Below are positions 57,663 through 64,000 of a stretch of DNA of 64,000 nucleotides, piece after piece. Position 1 is the stretch's first letter, and each line of letters opens with the position of its first letter. Source of the stretch: an uncultured Pelagibacteraceae bacterium (lineage in GTDB: Bacteria; Pseudomonadota; Alphaproteobacteria; Pelagibacterales; Pelagibacteraceae). The stretch lies in contig CACNCB010000001.1 of assembly GCA_902618695.1 (NCBI GenBank), positions 248,001-312,000 of the forward strand, in the 5' to 3' direction. The notes under the pieces were generated by a model. It saw only the letters and a program-made list of their open reading frames with translations, did no database searches and was not told the origin of the DNA. Made by a program: the position numbers and the translations under genes.

Positions 57663-58220
57663 TTGAGTAAAGACACCGGATTTTCAATAACTTCAGCTGA
57701 AAGGTATTCTCTTGCGCTATTTGAACTTTCAGAGGAAAACAATCTTTTAAGTCAGATCGAAGGTCAGTCTTTATCTATTCTTAATTTAATTGATCAAAGT
57801 GAAGATTTTTCTAATTTGATTAAAGATCCAACCACAAGCCAAGAAGATTTACTAAAAGTAATCAATACAATCTCTGAAAATAATAAATTTGAGCATTTAT
57901 TTAAAAATTTTTTAAGTTTCTTAATACAAAAAAGACGTTTCTTCTTTATTGAGCGTATACTCAAAAGCTTTATTGAAATTTGTTCAAGAAAAAGAGGCGA
58001 ACTTAAGGCAGAATTAAAATCAGCAAAAGAATTATCTAATGAAGAAATTAAAAAAATTACAGAGGAGTTAACAAAAAATTTTAGCTCAAAAATAAAATTA
58101 AACTACAAACATGATGAAAGTTTAATAGGAGGTTTGGTAGTACAAGTAGGAAGTACTATGGTCGATACCTCAATTAAAAATAAATTACAACAGATCGAAA
58201 ATAGAATGATAGAGGCATAA
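57663..58220 (+). CDS. atpH: ATP synthase F1 delta subunit
   Basis: This OSCP/delta subunit of F1Fo ATP synthase, 185 residues, joins F1 to the b-subunit stalk. The TTG at 57663 is used as start because AGAGGA lies 7-12 bp upstream and no ATG occurs near it. The C-terminal ESLIGGLVVQVGSTMVDTSIKNKLQQI is the delta-subunit signature. It is followed directly by atpA. The Fo genes are not in the window. Confidence 0.92.
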   Translation: MSKDTGFSITSAERYSLALFELSEENNLLSQIEGQSLSILNLIDQSEDFSNLIKDPTTSQEDLLKVINTISENNKFEHLFKNFLSFLIQKRRFFFIERILKSFIEICSRKRGELKAELKSAKELSNEEIKKITEELTKNFSSKIKLNYKHDESLIGGLVVQVGSTMVDTSIKNKLQQIENRMIEA

Positions 58221-59756
58221 ATGGAAATAAATCCTTCAGAAGTTACAAAAATATTAAAAGAACAAATTAAAAATTTTGGTGATAAAGCAGAAGTCACAGA
58301 AGTTGGTCAAGTTTTATCAGTTGGAGACGGTATTGCTAGGATTTATGGTTTGGATAATGTTCAAGCTGGTGAAATGGTAGAGTTTGCAGATGGTTCAAAA
58401 GGTATGGCTCTAAATTTAGAAAGTGAAAATGTTGGTGTCGTAATTTTTGGTGATGACAGAAATGTTAAAGAAGGGGATGTAGTAAAAAGAACTGGTAATA
58501 TTGTAGATACTCCAGTCGGAAAAGAATTATTAGGAAGAGTAGTGGACGGTTTAGGAAATCCTATCGATGGAAAAGGGGCATTAGATAAAGGAATTAAAAA
58601 AAGTAGGGTTGAAGTAAAAGCTCCTGGTATTATTCCAAGACAATCAGTAAGTGAACCAATGCAGACTGGTCTTAAATCAATTGATAGTCTGGTTCCGATT
58701 GGAAGAGGGCAAAGGGAATTAATTATTGGTGATAGACAAACTGGTAAAACAGCAGTTGCAGTAGATGCAATTATTAATCAAAAAAAAATCAATGAAACTG
58801 GTGATGAAAAACAAAAACTGTATTGTATATACGTTGCAGTTGGACAAAAAAGATCAACAGTAAGACAAATTCAAAAAACATTAGAAGAAGCTGGAGCTAT
58901 GGAGTACACAACAATCGTTGCTGCTACTGCATCTGACTCTGCTCCTTTGCAATTCTTAGCACCATACACAGGTTGTGCAATGGGTGAGTATTTTAGAGAT
59001 AATGGAATGCATGCGTTAATAATTTATGATGATCTATCTAAACAAGCAGTTGCTTATAGACAAATGTCATTGCTATTAAGAAGACCCCCAGGACGTGAAG
59101 CGTATCCTGGAGATGTATTTTATCTTCATAGTAGATTACTTGAAAGAGCAGCTAAATTAAGTGATGAACATGGTGGTGGATCACTTACAGCACTGCCAAT
59201 TATTGAAACACAAGGTGGAGACGTATCCGCGTTCATTCCAACTAACGTTATTTCAATTACAGACGGACAAATTTTCCTTGAAACAGAACTATTTAACCAA
59301 GGTATAAGACCTGCAATTAACGTAGGTTTATCAGTGTCTAGGGTTGGTTCGTCAGCTCAAACAAAAGCAATGAAAAAAGTTTCTGGTTCAATGAAATTAG
59401 AACTAGCACAATACAGAGAAATGGCAGCTTTTGCTCAATTTGGATCTGATTTAGATGCATCTACTCAGCAACTTTTGAATAGAGGCTCTAAACTAACTGA
59501 ACTTTTAAAACAAAAACAATATTCACCCATGACTGTTGCAGAACAAGTTATTTCAGTATTTTGTGGAGTAAAAGGTTATTTGGATGATATTGACTTAAAA
59601 GACGTTGCTGAATTTGAGAGCAAGATTATTGAAAAATGTAAATCAGATAAGCCTGAAATTATAGAGTCAATTTTAAGTTCAGGAAAACTTGAGGAAGATA
59701 AAGAAAAATTACTTGTTGAGGTAATTACTCAATTAAAAGTAAATTTTAAATCTTAA
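58221..59756 (+). CDS. atpA: ATP synthase F1 alpha subunit
   Basis: This non-catalytic nucleotide-binding subunit has 511 residues. The P-loop is [11 protein letters not shown], and [26 protein letters not shown] and [15 protein letters not shown] are typical of alpha. It starts on the base after the atpH stop. Confidence 0.97.
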   Translation: MEINPSEVTKILKEQIKNFGDKAEVTEVGQVLSVGDGIARIYGLDNVQAGEMVEFADGSKGMALNLESENVGVVIFGDDRNVKEGDVVKRTGNIVDTPVGKELLGRVVDGLGNPIDGKGALDKGIKKSRVEVKAPGIIPRQSVSEPMQTGLKSIDSLVPIGRGQRELIIGDRQTGKTAVAVDAIINQKKINETGDEKQKLYCIYVAVGQKRSTVRQIQKTLEEAGAMEYTTIVAATASDSAPLQFLAPYTGCAMGEYFRDNGMHALIIYDDLSKQAVAYRQMSLLLRRPPGREAYPGDVFYLHSRLLERAAKLSDEHGGGSLTALPIIETQGGDVSAFIPTNVISITDGQIFLETELFNQGIRPAINVGLSVSRVGSSAQTKAMKKVSGSMKLELAQYREMAAFAQFGSDLDASTQQLLNRGSKLTELLKQKQYSPMTVAEQVISVFCGVKGYLDDIDLKDVAEFESKIIEKCKSDKPEIIESILSSGKLEEDKEKLLVEVITQLKVNFKS

Positions 59757-59762
59757 TAATTT

Positions 59763-62055
<2,293 letters not shown>

Positions 62056-62056
<1 letters not shown>

Positions 62057-62448
62057 TGAGTGAAGAGTTTAGAGTTGAAATAGTAAATCCTGAAAAATCT
62101 TTTTTAGTAAAAGATGATGTTTCAGAAGTTGTGGTCCCTGCTTTTGAAGGAGAGATGGGAATATTGAAGGATCATATTTCTATTATTTCCTTTTTGAAAC
62201 CTGGGATAATTAAGATTTTATCAAAATCAGGTGATGAAAATTACTATGTTGAAGATGGGATTGTTGAGTTTAAAAATAACAATCTATCTATTTTAACAAG
62301 TACAATTTTTAATCTTGCTGATATGGATAAATCAAAGCAACAAGATTTACTTAAACAAGCAAAAGAAGAGGCTAATAAAACCGATATTAACGATCAATCT
62401 AAATACTTAGCAGATCAAAAAGTTGAAGTTTTAAAAACTCTAAATTAA
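62056..62448 (+). CDS. atpC: ATP synthase F1 epsilon subunit
   Basis: This regulatory subunit has 130 residues. The N-terminal beta sandwich (FRVEIVNPEKSFLVKDDVSEVVVPAFEGEMGILKDH) is typical, followed by a short helical tail that is somewhat divergent. It ends 9 bp into the convergent rppH 3' end. Confidence 0.92.
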
Positions 62449-62913
62449 TTTTTTTACTTTTTCTCTAAGTTCTTTGTAAACATGATGTTTAAAATCAACA
62501 ACAACATCAGTAATTAAGTCTAAGTCAATCCACTTCCAATCTAAAAATTCTGGATTAGATGTATTAATATTTATTTCATTATCATTTCCAATAAATCGCA
62601 TTAAAAACCATTTTTGCTTCTGACCTTTGTACTTACCTTTCCAAATAATACCTAGCAATCTATCAGGTAAATCATAGGTTAATGTACCATCTAATTCTTT
62701 TATAAGTTCTACGCTTTTGATACTTGTTTCTTCCTCTAGTTCTCTAAATGCAGCTTTTAAATTGTCTTCTCCCTCATCAACACCACCCTGAGGCATTTGC
62801 CAAAAATTTTTAGGATTATCTATTCTTTTTGCTACGAATACTTTATTTTGTTTATTTAATAAAACAATTCCGACCCCACTTCTCAGTGGTAAATCTTTAA
62901 AATTTTTATTCAT
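62440..62913 (-). CDS. rppH: RNA pyrophosphohydrolase
   Basis: This is a Nudix hydrolase of 157 residues, RppH/NudH type, that removes pyrophosphate from the 5' end of mRNA and starts its decay. The Nudix box is GGVDEGEDNLKAAFRELEEETSI; the Gly near its end is Ser here. RSGVGIVLLNKQNKVFVAKR and WQMPQGG are typical of RppH. It starts 1 bp after the ctpA stop, so the two are an operon on the minus strand. Confidence 0.92.
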   Translation of the reverse strand: MNKNFKDLPLRSGVGIVLLNKQNKVFVAKRIDNPKNFWQMPQGGVDEGEDNLKAAFRELEEETSIKSVELIKELDGTLTYDLPDRLLGIIWKGKYKGQKQKWFLMRFIGNDNEININTSNPEFLDWKWIDLDLITDVVVDFKHHVYKELREKVKKLI

Positions 62914-62914
62914 A

Positions 62915-64000
62915 TTATCCGTTAAGTAACTTAATAGCGTAGTTCAATTGATTATCAGTATCAGTTTTTATTCTAAAATCATCACCTTCTTCATTTACTT
63001 CAATATCTGGTCTAACACCTACTTCAGATATAGATTTTCCTGAAGGTAAATAATATTTTGACACAGTTAATCTGATAGCTCCACGATTTTTTAATGGAAT
63101 TATTGATTGAACTGAACCTTTACCAAAGCTATTTTCGCCAATGATAATTGCTCTTTTGTGATCTTTTAAAGCTCCAGCTACTATTTCGGATGCTGACGCT
63201 GATCCATAATTAATTAAAACCAACAAAGTCTTTCCATCTGTAATGTCACCTTTACGTGCAAACCACTTTCTATTTTCAGATTTTTTTCTACTTTTTGTTG
63301 AAACTATTTCTCCATTTTCTAGAAAAAAATCTGAGATTTTTATTGCTTGAGATAAAAGACCTCCAGGATTATTTCTTAAATCTAAAATAAATGAATTTAG
63401 GTTTTTATTTTTTTTAAGTTTTTTAATTTGTTTTTCTATTTGATCACTACTGTTATCATTAAATGAGGTAAGCCTGAGGTATCCTATACTTTCATCTATA
63501 ATTTCAGATTTCACAGATTGAACCTGAATAACTTCTCTTATTACATTAAATATTAAAGCCTTTTTTTCACCTCTTCGTCTTACTGTTAATTCTATTCCAG
63601 AACCTACAGGTCCTCTCATTAAATCAACGGCTTCACTTAATGATTTTCCTTGAACTTGAATACCATTTATTTTGACTATGTAATCACCAGCTTTTAATCC
63701 AGCCCTTGATGCAGGTGTATCATCTATTGGTGAAATTACTTTTACAACCCCTGCTTCCATGCTAACCTCAATTCCTAATCCACCAAATTCACCACTAGTC
63801 TCAGTTTGCATTTCCTCAAAAATTTTGGGAGGCATGTATGCTGAATAAGGATCAAGTGATTGTAAAAGACCATTAATCGCAGCGTCCATGCTTTCAGATT
63901 GATTTATTTCATCTACGTATTCTTTATTAATCTTTTCTAAAACTTCACCAAAAAGATCAATTTTTTTGTAAATGTCAATTTCAGCTGAAATAACTGTTTT
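62915..64000 (-). CDS. ctpA: C-terminal processing peptidase, partial
   Basis: This is a periplasmic S41 serine protease that cleaves C-terminal tails. The gene continues past the window end; the Met at 63889 is internal because the frame stays open (FGEVLEKINKEYVDEI precedes it). The PDZ domain (EVSMEAGVVKVISPIDDTPASRAGLKAGDYI) and the catalytic Ser/Lys region (GSASASEIVAG, GENSFGKGSVQ) are clear. The N-terminal signal is beyond the window. Confidence 0.92.
   Translation of the reverse strand, partial: KTVISAEIDIYKKIDLFGEVLEKINKEYVDEINQSESMDAAINGLLQSLDPYSAYMPPKIFEEMQTETSGEFGGLGIEVSMEAGVVKVISPIDDTPASRAGLKAGDYIVKINGIQVQGKSLSEAVDLMRGPVGSGIELTVRRRGEKKALIFNVIREVIQVQSVKSEIIDESIGYLRLTSFNDNSSDQIEKQIKKLKKNKNLNSFILDLRNNPGGLLSQAIKISDFFLENGEIVSTKSRKKSENRKWFARKGDITDGKTLLVLINYGSASASEIVAGALKDHKRAIIIGENSFGKGSVQSIIPLKNRGAIRLTVSKYYLPSGKSISEVGVRPDIEVNEEGDDFRIKTDTDNQLNYAIKLLNG

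Overview
The window comes from an AT-rich, very compact alphaproteobacterial genome and fits a SAR11 / Candidatus Pelagibacter chromosome. The reasons are the tiny intergenic gaps, many 1-8 bp gene overlaps, two twin-arginine TRAP transporter systems, a complete dmdA-type DMSP demethylation cluster, and the order dmd-asd-sdh-mmsA-mdh-suc-lpdA followed by priA-atp. Assignments come from reading the translations and motifs; no database search was run.

Region by region. (1) 1-4682: a carbohydrate/polyol ABC importer (partial binding protein, two permeases, two unlike ATPases resembling GlpS/GlpT). (2) 4815-14480: two TRAP transporters, with an amidase and a small membrane protein between them. 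(3) 14520-20498: gamma-glutamyltransferase-family enzyme, MFS permease, alpha/beta hydrolase, a secreted protein of unknown function, ftsY and dapF. (4) 20540-26849: a structured leader RNA candidate, then ffh-rpsP-trmD-rplS and leuC-leuD-leuB. (5) 26876-46625: DMSP demethylation genes (dmdC, dmdB, hydrolase, dmdA), asd, succinate dehydrogenase, mmsA, mdh and the succinyl-CoA synthetase / 2-oxoglutarate dehydrogenase genes. Together these carry methylmercaptopropionate- and methylmalonate-derived carbon into the TCA cycle. (6) about 46650-55550: an integrated mobile element. (7) 55599-64000: priA, atpHAGDC, and on the minus strand rppH and ctpA (cut by the window end).

The most interesting part is the roughly 8.9 kb element between lpdA and priA. 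It encodes a tyrosine integrase, a small AlpA/excisionase-like DNA-binding protein, a tightly overlapping run of unknown genes, a divergent family-A DNA polymerase with a 3'-5' exonuclease domain, a winged-helix protein and a small terminase subunit. A zinc-ribbon protein runs on the opposite strand. There is no large terminase, portal, capsid, tail or lysis gene. This gene set matches a phage satellite (PICI- or tycheposon-like) better than a prophage. Its ends carry phased CTTGGTTC repeats that look like integrase arm sites. Its right end holds a GC-rich hairpin and seven GANTC sites within 184 bp. The attachment core could not be fixed; AGATCT is a weak candidate.

Other points worth attention: an ABC importer with complementary defects in its two ATPases; GC-rich hairpins directly after all three solute-binding-protein genes; a nearly identical leader and signal peptide on two otherwise different TRAP binding proteins; a DctM subunit with a tail of about 325 residues containing coiled-coil; and shared repeat DNA in the tails of ribosomal proteins S16 and L19.
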